The notes: generated by a model not told the origin, from the sequence alone. A stretch of DNA of 64,000 bases from Carnimonas bestiolae (GCF_051251125.1 NZ_JBPCZL010000003.1); one strand, 5' to 3'; counted from the first letter of the stretch, positions 33,738 through 43,137 are shown. Translations and numbers: made by a program.

Positions 33738-34820
33738 TCACACTATTTTCTTTATCCAACCACCAGGTACACGCAGCACTTTGTCGTCGAGCTCAAGCCA
33801 CTGGAGTTCGAGCTGACACTCCGCCGGCGTTCGCTGACTACGCGCGGCAATGCTATCCAGCGATAGCGCCTGCGCACCGAGCACAGCGACGAGCGAATCA
33901 GCGCCCTGAACGGAGGCGACACTGTCGCCAGTCGGCCTTGACGTCGCCTGCTGTTCAATCCCGTATTCTTCGAGAATATCCGCCGCGCAGGTGACCAGCT
34001 TGGCGCCCTGCTGAATCAGCCACAGGCAGCCCCCTGCGTTGGTGTTTTCCAGCGCCGCAGGCAGCGCGAAGACTTCACGGTTTTGCTCAAGCGCCAGCCG
34101 TGCACTGACCAGCGATCCGCTGCGCTGTCTGGCTTCCACGACCAGCACACCACGGCACAGGCCGGTGATTATACGGTTGCGGCGCGGAAAATGCCCCGCT
34201 CGTGCAGGCGTGCCCGGGCTGAACTCCGACAGAATCAGACCGTTGCCTTCTAGCAGCTGTTGGTAAAGCGCGCGGTGGCTGGCTGGATAAACGACGTCGA
34301 TGCCGCACCCTAACACACCGATGGTTGCCCCTGCCGCCTCCAGCGCACCGCGATGCGCCGCAGCATCGATACCCATCGCCAGTCCACTGGCCACACACAG
34401 CCCGGCACAGGCGAGTTGGCGCGACATCGAAAGCGCATGATGCAATCCATCGAGCGACGCATAACGGCTACCCACCACCGCCACCGCAGGCAGTGTCAGG
34501 CAGTCAGCATTGCCCGATGCCCAAAGCACCATGGGAGGATCGTCCAGTTCATCAAGCAGCGGCGGCCATAGCGGGTGGCCGGGGTAGAGAATCGCTCGCT
34601 GCAATGGAGCATCTTCCCAGCCGAGCGCGGTGTCTAGCTGCGCCGTTGCGTGATCACTCAACAGAAAACGCAAATAGCTGCGCTGAACGCTGCTCATTTG
34701 CTGCATCCAGCCTTCCGGCCATGGCAACTGCTGCTGGCGTAGCCATTTCACTCGAATCGGACCCAGCTTTGGTACTAGCGATAGCGCAATCCACTCGCGC
34801 GCGTTGGTTGGGCTGGTCAT
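33738..34820 (-). CDS. dprA: DNA-processing protein DprA
   Basis: 360 residues. Loads RecA on incoming single-stranded DNA during natural transformation. The Rossmann-like core is intact: VAVVGSRYASLDGLHHALSM, CVASGLAMGIDAAAHRGAL, GVLGCGIDVVYPASHRALY, SEFSPGTPARAGHFPRRNRIITGL and VVEARQRSGSLVSARLALEQ. A C-terminal winged-helix domain follows. The ATG at 34820 has AGGAG at good spacing. The LysM-domain gene often found between dprA and def is missing. Confidence 0.95.
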   Translation of the reverse strand: MTSPTNAREWIALSLVPKLGPIRVKWLRQQQLPWPEGWMQQMSSVQRSYLRFLLSDHATAQLDTALGWEDAPLQRAILYPGHPLWPPLLDELDDPPMVLWASGNADCLTLPAVAVVGSRYASLDGLHHALSMSRQLACAGLCVASGLAMGIDAAAHRGALEAAGATIGVLGCGIDVVYPASHRALYQQLLEGNGLILSEFSPGTPARAGHFPRRNRIITGLCRGVLVVEARQRSGSLVSARLALEQNREVFALPAALENTNAGGCLWLIQQGAKLVTCAADILEEYGIEQQATSRPTGDSVASVQGADSLVAVLGAQALSLDSIAARSQRTPAECQLELQWLELDDKVLRVPGGWIKKIV

Positions 34821-35167
34821 CACGGCTCCTGTATACCACCGTGCGGTTTAATTGCGCAGCGTGTCGCACTACAATAGGGCCCACGGCGTTTGCCCGGTGT
34901 CGCCCGTTATCGGCGCCCCCCAGCGATCCTTTAGCGTGTTTAGCGGCCTGCATTTGTGTTTGCCCACACAAATGCGCCCCCGGAGCCCTGTTTAAAGTCA
35001 GGCTGAATACATCGGCCACATCACCGCTGGGAAGAACCGCACATGGCATGCTTTGATAGCCCCATGTGCTTTTGCAGGCCCCATACGGCGTGCGCTTTTC
35101 GCCGTCGTGGCTTGCCCCGTACGCTTTCATTCATGCGTTTAGATCACCTCACCAGCGGACCTTTTTT
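34821..35167. other. Divergent region between dprA and def
   Basis: 347 bases. No LysM gene or recognisable remnant is present. A TACAAT occurs at 34870-34875, but no good -35 lies at proper spacing. Confidence 0.4.
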
Positions 35168-35674
35168 ATGGCTCTACTTACCATTCTCGAATATCCAGAC
35201 GAGCGCCTGCGCACCGTCGCTAAACCGGTTACCGACTTCGGTGATCAGCTGCAAACATTAATCGACAACATGTTCGAGACGATGTACGCCGCGCCCGGCA
35301 TTGGGCTGGCGGGAGCACAGGTCGATCAACACCTGCAGCTGTTCGTGCTCGACGTGAGCGAGCAGCAAAACGATCCGCGCGTGTTCATTAATCCGGTGTG
35401 GGAAGCACTCGACGATGAACGCAAACCAATGCAGGAAGGCTGCCTGTCGATTCCCGAATACTATGCCGAGGTGCCGCGAGCGCTGCGCATCAAGGTGAGC
35501 GCGCTTGATCGTCACGGCAAACCGTTCGAGTACGAAGCCGACGGCCTGCTGGCGCACTGCATCCAGCACGAAACCGATCACACCAAAGGCGTACTATTCA
35601 TCGATTACCTGTCGCCGCTGAAGCGCGATCGCGTCAAGAAGAAGATGCTCAAACGTCACAAGGCCGGCGCCTGA
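35168..35674 (+). CDS. def: Peptide deformylase
   Basis: 168 residues, like E. coli Def. Removes the formyl group from nascent protein N-termini. Motif 2 EGCLSIPEYY and motif 3 HCIQHETDH supply the metal ligands Cys, His, His and the catalytic Glu. Motif 1 reads GIGLAGAQ, with Gly where most enzymes have Ala. The ATG at 35168 is the family start. fmt follows, and a long hairpin lies between. Confidence 0.96.
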   Translation: MALLTILEYPDERLRTVAKPVTDFGDQLQTLIDNMFETMYAAPGIGLAGAQVDQHLQLFVLDVSEQQNDPRVFINPVWEALDDERKPMQEGCLSIPEYYAEVPRALRIKVSALDRHGKPFEYEADGLLAHCIQHETDHTKGVLFIDYLSPLKRDRVKKKMLKRHKAGA

Positions 35675-35682
35675 TACCACCG

Positions 35683-35724
35683 GCGGCTGCGCTTGATGCC
35701 AATGACTGCATCAGGCGCAGCCGC
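35683..35724 (+). terminator. Long hairpin between def and fmt
   Basis: 17-bp stem GCGGCTGCGCTTGATGC / GCATCAGGCGCAGCCGC (one G-T) with 8-base loop; no T-tract. It may reduce read-through or protect the def transcript. Confidence 0.45.
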
Positions 35725-35807
35725 TGTGATGAACGAATTACCCACTTAGTCGCCCACTCTGTCGCCAGCTATTGGCGTCGCTGCTTCGCTGTTCGGATCA
35801 ACACTTC

Positions 35808-36782
35808 ATGCCCTCTACCTTACGCGTCGGATTCGCCGGCACCCCTGATTTCGCTGCTGACATACTGGCTGCCCTACTGGCTAGCCAGCACCAGGTGGTG
35901 TGTGTCTTCACCCAGCCTGATCGTCCGGCGGGGCGCGGCCGCAAACCGCAGGCGAGTCCAGTAAAGCAGTTGGCGGAACGCCACCAGTTACCTCTGTACC
36001 AGCCGCTCACACTGCGCGATGAAGAAAGCCGAGCGCCGTTGGCGGCAGCCAATCTCGATGTACTCATCGTCGCTGCCTATGGATTGATTCTGCCCACTGA
36101 AGTGCTTGAGCTGCCGCGTTTCGGCGCACTCAACGTGCATGCTTCGTTGCTGCCGCGCTGGCGCGGCGCGGCGCCAATTCAACGCGCCATTGAGCATGGC
36201 GATAGCGAGAGCGGCGTGACCATCATGCAGATGGACGAAGGTCTTGATACCGGCGACATGCTGCTGAAAAAGAGCGTCCCGATCGACGCCACCACCACTG
36301 GCGGCAGCCTCCACGACGCACTAGCCGCGGCGGGTGCCGAGGCCATCGTCACGGCGCTCGACGAGATCGCCGTTCAGCAGCAAAAAATCGCTGGCACGGC
36401 GCAACCACAGCAGGGCGTCAGCTATGCGGCCAAACTTTCCAAGGCGGAGGCCCTGCTCGACTTCAGCGCTGCCGCCAGCAACCTGGCGTTGCGAGTGCGC
36501 GCCTTTAATCCGTGGCCAGTGTGCTGGGCATACGCCGGTAACAGCACGCTGCGGGTGTGGGAAGCCAGCGCTGAACCGAGCAGTGATACGGCAGCGCCGG
36601 GCACCGTGCTCAGCGCCGACAGCAATGGCATCGTGGTGGCATGCGCCGAGGGGGCCCTTAGAATTACCCGCGCCCAGCTGCCTGGCACCAAACCGCTCAG
36701 CGTCAAGGAACTGCTTTCCAGCCCCAAACGTGCCGAGGTGCTGCCGCAGGGCAGCACGCTTAACGCGCAGAAGGCGCACTAA
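35808..36782 (+). CDS. fmt: Methionyl-tRNA formyltransferase
   Basis: 324 residues; transfers formyl from 10-formyl-THF to initiator Met-tRNA. It shows RVGFAGTPDFAADILAALL, the folate/catalytic segment NVHASLLPRWRGAAPIQRAIEHGD, GVTIMQMDEGLDTGDML and the C-terminal OB domain (RAFNPWPVCW). The ATG at 35808 is the family start. It overlaps rsmB by one base (TAATG), so the genes are coupled. Confidence 0.96.
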   Translation: MPSTLRVGFAGTPDFAADILAALLASQHQVVCVFTQPDRPAGRGRKPQASPVKQLAERHQLPLYQPLTLRDEESRAPLAAANLDVLIVAAYGLILPTEVLELPRFGALNVHASLLPRWRGAAPIQRAIEHGDSESGVTIMQMDEGLDTGDMLLKKSVPIDATTTGGSLHDALAAAGAEAIVTALDEIAVQQQKIAGTAQPQQGVSYAAKLSKAEALLDFSAAASNLALRVRAFNPWPVCWAYAGNSTLRVWEASAEPSSDTAAPGTVLSADSNGIVVACAEGALRITRAQLPGTKPLSVKELLSSPKRAEVLPQGSTLNAQKAH

Positions 36783-38125
36783 TGGCTGCCGTCAATAATC
36801 CACGCGCCGTCGCTGCGCAGTTGCTGGTGCCGGTGCTCGCGGGCAAAGGCTCACTGGCAGCACTCGACACCCTGGGCGTGGCAGAGCGCGACAAGAGTCT
36901 GGTGAAAGCGCTATGCTATGGCGTGTGCCGCACCCTGCCGCGACTCGAGGCATTAGCCGCACTGCTGCTGTCACGCGGTTTCAAATCGCGCGATACCGAT
37001 ATTCATGCATTGCTGCTGGTCGGTCTGTATCAGCTGCTTTACATGCGCGTTCCCAGTCATGCAGCAGTCAGCGAAACCGCTGGCGCGGCGCGCCAATTAG
37101 GCAAAGCGTGGGCCACACGCGTGCTGAACGCCTGCCTGCGGCGCTGCCAGCGCGAGCAGCAAGCGCTGGAGACACAAGTCGATAAAGCCCCTGAAAGCCA
37201 GCTATTGCACCCACAGTGGCTGCATCAGGCGCTGCATCGTGCCTGGCCCGAGCAGTTCGATGAGCTGATTGCCGCAAACAACACGCCCGCTCCCATGACG
37301 TTGCGGGTCAATCTCGCGCGCATCAGTCGCGAGCACTACCAGCAGCAGCTCACGGCAGCGGGCATCGAGTCGCACTGCTGCACCGACTCTTCCCACGGCC
37401 TGACGCTCGCCAACGCACACGACGCCACCGCGCTACCGGGGTTCGCTGACGGGCAGGTCAGCGTGCAGGATGAAGCGGCCCAGCTGGCGGCGCCGTTGTT
37501 GCTCAAGCCACTGCTGAACGGCGCGCCCAGTCAGCCGCTGCGCGTACTGGACGCGTGCAGTGCGCCGGGCGGTAAAACCTTGCATCTGATAGAGCTGGCC
37601 GAAGCAGCCGGCGTCGCGCTCGACATCACGGCCCTCGACAGTGATCCGCAGCGTCTGGAGCGAGTACGCGATGCGATCAAACGCGGGGCTCCAGGAAATT
37701 CCACTCAGCACCGTGTAATTGCCGCTGACGCCGCTCAGCAAGAATGGTGGGACGGCACGCCTTTCGATGCGATATTGCTCGATGCGCCGTGCTCGGGCAC
37801 TGGGGTAATTCGCCGCCATCCCGATATCAAGCGCCTGCGAACCGCCCGAGATATCGAACAACTAGCGCAATTGCAGCAGCGCATTCTCGATAATCTGTGG
37901 CCGATGCTGCGCGACAACGGCCGCATGCTGTACGCCACCTGCTCGGTGATGCCACAGGAAAATGAAGCGCAGGCGGCCGCCTTCGCCGAGCGTACCGGCG
38001 ATGCACGGCAAGTTGCGCTGGAGGTCGAATGGGGAATCGCGACCGCTCACGGTCGTCAGCGCTTGCCGCAGCAGGAGGGTGGCGACGGCTTCTTCTACGC
38101 ACTGTTCGAGAAGCAGTCAGCGTAA
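36782..38125 (+). CDS. rsmB: 16S rRNA m5C967 methyltransferase RsmB
   Basis: 447 residues. An N-terminal NusB-like RNA-binding domain (residues 1 to ~140) precedes the SAM-dependent methylase. Motif I is LDACSAPGGKTLHLIEL. The two catalytic cysteines are in LDAPCSGTGVIRRHPDIK (release) and YATCSVMPQENE (nucleophile). trkA, often the next gene, lies elsewhere, at 47088. Confidence 0.95.
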   Translation: MAAVNNPRAVAAQLLVPVLAGKGSLAALDTLGVAERDKSLVKALCYGVCRTLPRLEALAALLLSRGFKSRDTDIHALLLVGLYQLLYMRVPSHAAVSETAGAARQLGKAWATRVLNACLRRCQREQQALETQVDKAPESQLLHPQWLHQALHRAWPEQFDELIAANNTPAPMTLRVNLARISREHYQQQLTAAGIESHCCTDSSHGLTLANAHDATALPGFADGQVSVQDEAAQLAAPLLLKPLLNGAPSQPLRVLDACSAPGGKTLHLIELAEAAGVALDITALDSDPQRLERVRDAIKRGAPGNSTQHRVIAADAAQQEWWDGTPFDAILLDAPCSGTGVIRRHPDIKRLRTARDIEQLAQLQQRILDNLWPMLRDNGRMLYATCSVMPQENEAQAAAFAERTGDARQVALEVEWGIATAHGRQRLPQQEGGDGFFYALFEKQSA

Positions 38126-38166
38126 GCTCAGCAGGGCGCCCGTACTGCTATCCAAAACGCCCCAAC

Positions 38167-38204
38167 AAAAACGGCGCAGCCTACACAGGCTGCGCCGTTT
38201 TTTA
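38167..38204. terminator. Bidirectional terminator between rsmB and argD
   Basis: AAAACGGCGCAGCC / GGCTGCGCCGTTTT around TACACA, with T-tract on the plus strand and A-tract on the left; serves the convergent rsmB and argD. Confidence 0.9.
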
Positions 38205-38217
38205 TCGCCAAGGGCAG

Positions 38218-39426
38218 TTAGCTGGTCAGTTGCTCCAGCGCCCGTTCAAGGCGCGCCATCCCGTCCGCGATCTCTTCAGGCGTAATCACCAGCGATGGCG
38301 CGAAGCGCAGCACATTGGGGCCAGCAACCAGCAGCATCAGACCTTGCTCGACGGCGGCAGCAAGAATATCACCGCCGCGCCCCTGCCAAGCGTCGTTGAG
38401 CTCAGCGCCGATCAACAGCCCTGCACCGCGAATGTCGCTGAACAGTCCGAAGCGCTGATTCAGTCGCTCAAGATGCTCGACGATGAGCGCGTGGCGCTCG
38501 CCGATACCCTCCAGCGTTTCGGGCTTGGCGATAGTCTCCATGGCCGCCAGCCCAACGGCGGTAGCGAGCGGATTGCCGCCGTAGGTAGAGCCATGAGTAC
38601 CCGGCGTGAACACGCGCGCGATATCGTCGGTGGTCAGCATCGCGGCGAGCGGGAAGCCACCGCCAATCGCCTTGGCTGAGGTCAGGATATCGGGCACCAC
38701 GTCGTACTGCATATAGTGGTAGAGCGTTCCTGAGCGGCCTGCGCCGCACTGCACTTCGTCGAAGATCAGCAGCGCTTCGTGCTCGTCACACAACTGCCGC
38801 AGCCCCTCAAGAAACTCCTGAGTAGCAGGCCGCACGCCGCCTTCGCCCTGCAACGGCTCAACTACAACGGCACAGGTGCGCTCATCGATCAGTTCGCGAA
38901 CGCTATCCAACTGATTGAATTCAGCGTGCTTGATGCCGCCCAGCGCCGGACCAAAGCCCTGCGAGTACTTCGGCTGTCCACCCACGCTCACGGTAAACAA
39001 GGTACGTCCGTGGAAGGAGTTACGGAACGAGATAATCGTGTCCTTGTGCTCACCGAAGGTGTCGTGCGCATAGCGGCGCGCCAGCTTGAACGCAGCTTCG
39101 TTGGCTTCACCGCCGGTCGAGCAGAAGAATGCCTTGTCGGCGAAGGTGTGTTCGACCATCCAGCGCGCCAGACGCAGTGCCGGCTCGCTGGTATACACGT
39201 TGGACAGATGCCATACCTTGTCGGCCTGCTCCTTGAGCGCTTTTTGCAGCGCAGGATGCCCGTGTCCCAGCGCGTTTACCGCGATACCACCGGCGAAATC
39301 GACGAACTCTCGGCCCTGCTGATCCCATACTCGGCTGCCCTCTCCTCGCACCGGAATCATCTGTTGCGGTGCATAGCAGGGAACCATATACGTATCGAAA
39401 TCGGCGCGGCTTGGCGTCCAGTTCAT
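38218..39426 (-). CDS. argD: Acetylornithine/succinylornithine aminotransferase
   Basis: 402 residues, class III PLP aminotransferase. Cofactor contacts: STGGEANEAAFKLARRY, FHGRTLFTVSVGGQPKYS, FDEVQCGAGRSGTLYHY, and the Schiff-base Lys in TSAKAIGGGFPLAAML. Converts N-acetylornithine in arginine synthesis; AstC of arginine catabolism is nearly indistinguishable by sequence, and no ast or arg gene is nearby to decide. The start at 39426 follows GAGGA. An intrinsic-terminator-like hairpin lies just upstream (39459-39503). Confidence 0.88.
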   Translation of the reverse strand: MNWTPSRADFDTYMVPCYAPQQMIPVRGEGSRVWDQQGREFVDFAGGIAVNALGHGHPALQKALKEQADKVWHLSNVYTSEPALRLARWMVEHTFADKAFFCSTGGEANEAAFKLARRYAHDTFGEHKDTIISFRNSFHGRTLFTVSVGGQPKYSQGFGPALGGIKHAEFNQLDSVRELIDERTCAVVVEPLQGEGGVRPATQEFLEGLRQLCDEHEALLIFDEVQCGAGRSGTLYHYMQYDVVPDILTSAKAIGGGFPLAAMLTTDDIARVFTPGTHGSTYGGNPLATAVGLAAMETIAKPETLEGIGERHALIVEHLERLNQRFGLFSDIRGAGLLIGAELNDAWQGRGGDILAAAVEQGLMLLVAGPNVLRFAPSLVITPEEIADGMARLERALEQLTS

Positions 39427-39458
39427 GTCGATCTTCCTCTGGAACGGGTAAAAGAGAC

Positions 39459-39503
39459 AAAAAAGATCCGACCATCGCGCGCAGCAGCCAAGCAATGGTC
39501 GGA
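39459..39503 (-). terminator. Intrinsic terminator between sitD and argD (in argD leader)
   Basis: On the minus strand TCCGACCAT / ATGGTCGGA with a 19-base loop, then TC and six T, ending 33 bases before the argD ATG. It ends the sit operon and may also act on an argD leader transcript. Confidence 0.75.
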
Positions 39504-39599
39504 CCTGTCAGTATGCGATGCTTGGCATCGTTTGGCGAGGGGCAGCGGGCAAATCGACGTATCGAGGAGCATCGACAGCAAGCTCCCGATACTCCAAAT

Positions 39600-40517
39600 C
39601 TACTGGCGTTGGTTTAAAGGCGCAGAGGCCGCTACTTCATTAATTGCTGAAGCACGCGCGCGATTACGCCAGCGGCGCGCCAGATAGCCGCGATACGGCG
39701 ATCCGATCAGCGTGAATATAAACAGCGCAAACTGCATCAGCACGATACAGGAACCGGGCGCAACGTTGGCGTGGAAGGCAATGATCAAACCACCCCACAC
39801 CGAGAGCATGGCGGCCACCACGCCGATCACCATGCCGGTTATGAAACGGCGCGACATCAACGTGCCGATAGCACCCGGCGTTACCAGCATGGCAATCGCC
39901 TGCACCAGCCCCACCGCTTGCAGCGTGGACACCGTGGTGAGCGCCAGGCACATCAGTAGCAGCACGCGCAGCACCACCGTGTTCAGCCCAACGACGCGCG
40001 CCTGCACAGCGTCGAAGCAGAACAACTTGAGATCAATGAACCTGAACACGACGATCAGCAGCGCAATGCCGCCCGCACTCAACAGCTGCAGACGTGCCTC
40101 GGGAGTGATACCCAGCAGATGCCCCAGCAGCACGTGCGAAAAGTGCACATTGCTCGACACCGTGCTCATCAAAATCAGCCCCAGCGCCAAGAAGCCGGTG
40201 AAGCAGATACCCAAGGCGGTGTCGGACTTGATCCGCGACCGGCCATCGACCCAGCCCGCCAGCATCACGCACAGGATGCCGCTGATCATCGCGCCGATCA
40301 GCATCGGTATCGCCGCCAGCCACGCCAGAATAATACCCGGCAGCACTGCGTGGGACACGGCATCGCCCACCAACGACCAGCCTTTGCTGACCACAAAGCA
40401 CGAGATCACGCCGCAGCACAGCGCCCCAAAACAGCCCACCCATAGCGCTTCCCACATGAAATCGAAGGTGAAGGGATCGAACGCTAGTTGCCAAACCGCC
40501 TGCCAGAGATCAGCCAT
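39600..40517 (-). CDS. sitD: Mn/Fe ABC transporter permease, SitD-like
   Basis: 305 residues, ABC-3 family integral membrane permease with about eight segments. Typical features: CCGVISCFVVSKGWSLVGDAVSHAVLPGI near the N-terminus and ALQAVGLVQAIAMLVTPGAIGTLMSRRF in the middle. It overlaps the preceding permease by 8 bases. Two different permeases in tandem is characteristic of SitABCD/YfeABCD systems rather than ZnuABC, which has one. Confidence 0.9.
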   Translation of the reverse strand: MADLWQAVWQLAFDPFTFDFMWEALWVGCFGALCCGVISCFVVSKGWSLVGDAVSHAVLPGIILAWLAAIPMLIGAMISGILCVMLAGWVDGRSRIKSDTALGICFTGFLALGLILMSTVSSNVHFSHVLLGHLLGITPEARLQLLSAGGIALLIVVFRFIDLKLFCFDAVQARVVGLNTVVLRVLLLMCLALTTVSTLQAVGLVQAIAMLVTPGAIGTLMSRRFITGMVIGVVAAMLSVWGGLIIAFHANVAPGSCIVLMQFALFIFTLIGSPYRGYLARRWRNRARASAINEVAASAPLNQRQ

Positions 40518-41355
40518 GCTTCACCCCTTGAACACGCCGTAGCCAGCCCGCACCACGCGGTGAGCACATCAGTACCGGGAAGAACACCAGGAATTGCAGC
40601 AGCACCACCGCACCGCCAGCGGACACATCGAGGAAGTAGCTCAGATAGACGCCAGCAAAGGCCAGGCCGCCGCCCAGCAGCGCCGAGCATAGCAGCATCA
40701 TGGGAAAGCGCCGGGTCAATAGAAACGCCGTCGCTCCGGGGGTGATCATCATCGCCATCACCAAAATGGCACCTACCGCCTGCAGCGCGGCCACGGCGAC
40801 CAGCGCTATCAAGGCCAGCATCAGCAACTGCAGCCAGCGCACCGACAGCCCTTGGCTGATCGCCTGATGCTCGTCGAAGGTAAACAGCAGCAAATCCTTC
40901 CAGCGCAGCGCAATGACAACAATGCAGACCAGCGAAATCACCAGCAGTTGCACGGCATCATGGGCCGCAATGCCCAGCAAGTTGCCAAACAGAATAGTCG
41001 TCAGAGACAGCATCGATGGAAACGCCGAAATCAGCAGCATGCCTACCGCGAAAAAGGCGGTAAACATCACCCCGATGGAGGTATCACCCTTCAGCCCGCT
41101 AAGCTTGCGCAGCGCACCAATGCCTACTGCCGCCAGCATGCCGGAAATGAAGGCACCCACCGCCAGCGGCCATGCCATCAAATGCGACACCACCACGCCC
41201 GGTACCACCGCATGTGATAGCGCGTCGCCCAGCAGCGACCAGCCCTTCATGATCACGAAGCAGGACAATAGCCCGCAGGTTACCCCTATCACCGTCGCGA
41301 CCCAGAAGCCGCGCACCATGAAGCTGTAGCCAAAAGGATCAAGCAACACGCTCAT
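40510..41355 (-). CDS. sitC: Mn/Fe ABC transporter permease, SitC-like
   Basis: 281 residues, paralogue of the next gene: LLSCFVIMKGWSLLGDALSHAVVPGVV and AVAALQAVGAILVMAMMITPGATAFLLTRRF match the same places. It overlaps the ATPase gene by 4 bases. It forms the channel with SitD. Confidence 0.9.
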   Translation of the reverse strand: MSVLLDPFGYSFMVRGFWVATVIGVTCGLLSCFVIMKGWSLLGDALSHAVVPGVVVSHLMAWPLAVGAFISGMLAAVGIGALRKLSGLKGDTSIGVMFTAFFAVGMLLISAFPSMLSLTTILFGNLLGIAAHDAVQLLVISLVCIVVIALRWKDLLLFTFDEHQAISQGLSVRWLQLLMLALIALVAVAALQAVGAILVMAMMITPGATAFLLTRRFPMMLLCSALLGGGLAFAGVYLSYFLDVSAGGAVVLLQFLVFFPVLMCSPRGAGWLRRVQGVKHG

Positions 41356-42173
41356 AGCGGATATTCCGCCTGCGTTGGCCGCGCCAATGCGCCACGATCC
41401 TCGTGCTGGGCTGCGCCAGTGACTTTGAGCAGTTCATTGACCACCCCGCCGAAGGTATTGGCAAGGTTATCGGCAGTAAAGGTTTGCGCGGTGGGCCCGA
41501 AGGCGATCACGCGACGATTCAACATCAGCACCTGATCACTGTAATCAGGCACCGACGACAGGTTATGGGTGACGACCAGAATGGTGGTACCGGCATCCCG
41601 CTCGGCGCGCAGAATATCCAGCATATCGCTTTCAGTGGTCATATCGACGCCGGTAAACGGCTCGTCCAGCAGCATCAGGCGCGCCTGCTGGGCCAGTGCG
41701 CGGGCGATAAAGACACGCTTTTTCTGGCCACCGGACAGTTCGCCAATCTGACGCTTGGCAAATGCCAGCATGCCAACCCGCTCAAGACTGTGCGCTACAT
41801 GCCGCTTGTCTTCGCGGGAAGGAAGGCGCAGCCAATTCATCTGGCCCTGACGCCCCATCATCACTACGTCCTGTACCGATACCGGAAAATCCCAGTCGAT
41901 ATCGTCACTTTGCGGCACATAAGCGATGGTGTTGCGCTTGAGCATGCGATTAACCGAACCACCGAACAGCCGAATGCTCCCTTGCTGTGGACGCTGAATA
42001 CCCATCAGCGCCTTGCACAGGGTCGACTTCCCTCCGCCGTTGGCGCCCAGCACCGCGCAGATCGCACCGCTTGGCAGCTGCGCACTCACATCGTCGAGCG
42101 CAGTAACGCCGTTGCCATAGCCAACGCTCACCTGCTGAAGGTCGACGGCGAGGCTTTTATTACTTGCTGTCAA
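41352..42173 (-). CDS. sitB: Mn/Fe ABC transporter ATPase, SitB-like
   Basis: 273 residues with the TTG start at 42173, close to Salmonella SitB. Walker A is VLGANGGGKSTLCKAL, the signature is IGELSGGQKKRVFIARAL, Walker B LMLLDEPFTGVD, and the switch His in VVTHNLSS. AAGGGG seven bases before the TTG supports this start; an ATG at 42203 is possible but has no such site. The gene start overlaps the end of sitA. Confidence 0.9.
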   Translation of the reverse strand: MTASNKSLAVDLQQVSVGYGNGVTALDDVSAQLPSGAICAVLGANGGGKSTLCKALMGIQRPQQGSIRLFGGSVNRMLKRNTIAYVPQSDDIDWDFPVSVQDVVMMGRQGQMNWLRLPSREDKRHVAHSLERVGMLAFAKRQIGELSGGQKKRVFIARALAQQARLMLLDEPFTGVDMTTESDMLDILRAERDAGTTILVVTHNLSSVPDYSDQVLMLNRRVIAFGPTAQTFTADNLANTFGGVVNELLKVTGAAQHEDRGALARPTQAEYPL

Positions 42174-43080
42174 CGCCGAACCCCTTAACGATGGTATTGG
42201 CATTGTGCCGCAGCATGCTCAGATAGTCGGGCACCGGGCCATCCTTCTTCGACAGCGAGTCGACATAGAGCACGCCCCCGAAGGCTGCGCCGGATTCGCT
42301 CGCCACCTGCTTCATCGCACGATCACTAACGGTGCTTTCACAGAACACCACCGGCACCTTATTGTGCTTCACTTCGTCAACCACGTTACGCACCTGACTT
42401 GGCGTGCCCTCTTCTTCTGAGTTGACCGCCCACAAATAGAGCTCCTTGAAGCCATAGTCGCGCGCCAGATAAGAGAACGCGCCTTCACAGCTGGCTAGCT
42501 GACGGCGCGCTTTGGGAATACGCGCGAGTTGGTCGGCAATGGGCTTGTTGAGCGCCGCAATTTGCTGATTGTAGTGCTCGGCATTGGCGCGATAGGTATC
42601 AGCGTTGGAGGGATCGAGCTTGATAAAGGCATCGCGAATATTGTTGACGTAAATGGCAGCGTTCGCCGGCGATATCCAGCCGTGCGGATTAGGCTGACCT
42701 TCGTAGGGGCCCTCGCGCAGTGACATGGGCTTAACGCCTTCCGAAAGCACCGCCACCGGCGTCGATTTCAGGTTGCCGTAGAAGCGCTCGAACCAGCGCT
42801 CCAGACCTAGCCCGTTCCACAGCACCAAATCGGCGCTGCGCGCCTTGATAATATCCTGCGGGGTGGGTTCGTAATCGTGAATTTCAGCGCCCGGCGGCGT
42901 AATGGACACCACCTCGAGTTTGTCACCCGCTACGTTTTGGGCCATATCCTGGATGACCGTAAAGGTTGTGGCGACCACCTTGCGATGCGAAGACGACGAA
43001 GAATCAGCCATCGCCCCCTGCGACAACATCAGCAGCACGGCAAGCACCGGCATCAACAGCAAGCGAAGCACCGTTCTCAT
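42160..43080 (-). CDS. sitA: Mn/Fe-binding periplasmic protein, SitA-like
   Basis: 306 residues with a signal peptide (LLLMPVLAVLLMLSQGAMA). Cluster A-I binding protein. The metal ligands are visible as His in GAEIHDYEPTPQD, His in NPHGWISPANA, Glu in ASCEGAFSYLARDYG and Asp in LYVDSLSKKDGPVP; this His-His-Glu-Asp set goes with Mn or Fe rather than Zn. There is no His-rich loop as in ZnuA. The leader carries an intrinsic terminator 25 bases before the ATG, suggesting regulated read-through. Confidence 0.92.
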   Translation of the reverse strand: MRTVLRLLLMPVLAVLLMLSQGAMADSSSSSHRKVVATTFTVIQDMAQNVAGDKLEVVSITPPGAEIHDYEPTPQDIIKARSADLVLWNGLGLERWFERFYGNLKSTPVAVLSEGVKPMSLREGPYEGQPNPHGWISPANAAIYVNNIRDAFIKLDPSNADTYRANAEHYNQQIAALNKPIADQLARIPKARRQLASCEGAFSYLARDYGFKELYLWAVNSEEEGTPSQVRNVVDEVKHNKVPVVFCESTVSDRAMKQVASESGAAFGGVLYVDSLSKKDGPVPDYLSMLRHNANTIVKGFGVDSK

Positions 43081-43103
43081 AAAGAATCACTCCAGATGAT
43101 CAG

Positions 43104-43137
43104 AACACGCAAAAAAAGAGCCGCCCGTTGGGGGCGG
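43104..43137 (-). terminator. Intrinsic terminator in the sitA leader
   Basis: On the minus strand GCCGCCC, loop CCAAC, GGGCGGC, then TC and seven T, ending ~25 bases before the sitA ATG. The upstream gene (pncB) is divergent, so this hairpin can only lie in the sitA leader. It looks like an attenuator. A possible -10 TACTAT is at 43161-43166. Confidence 0.8.
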
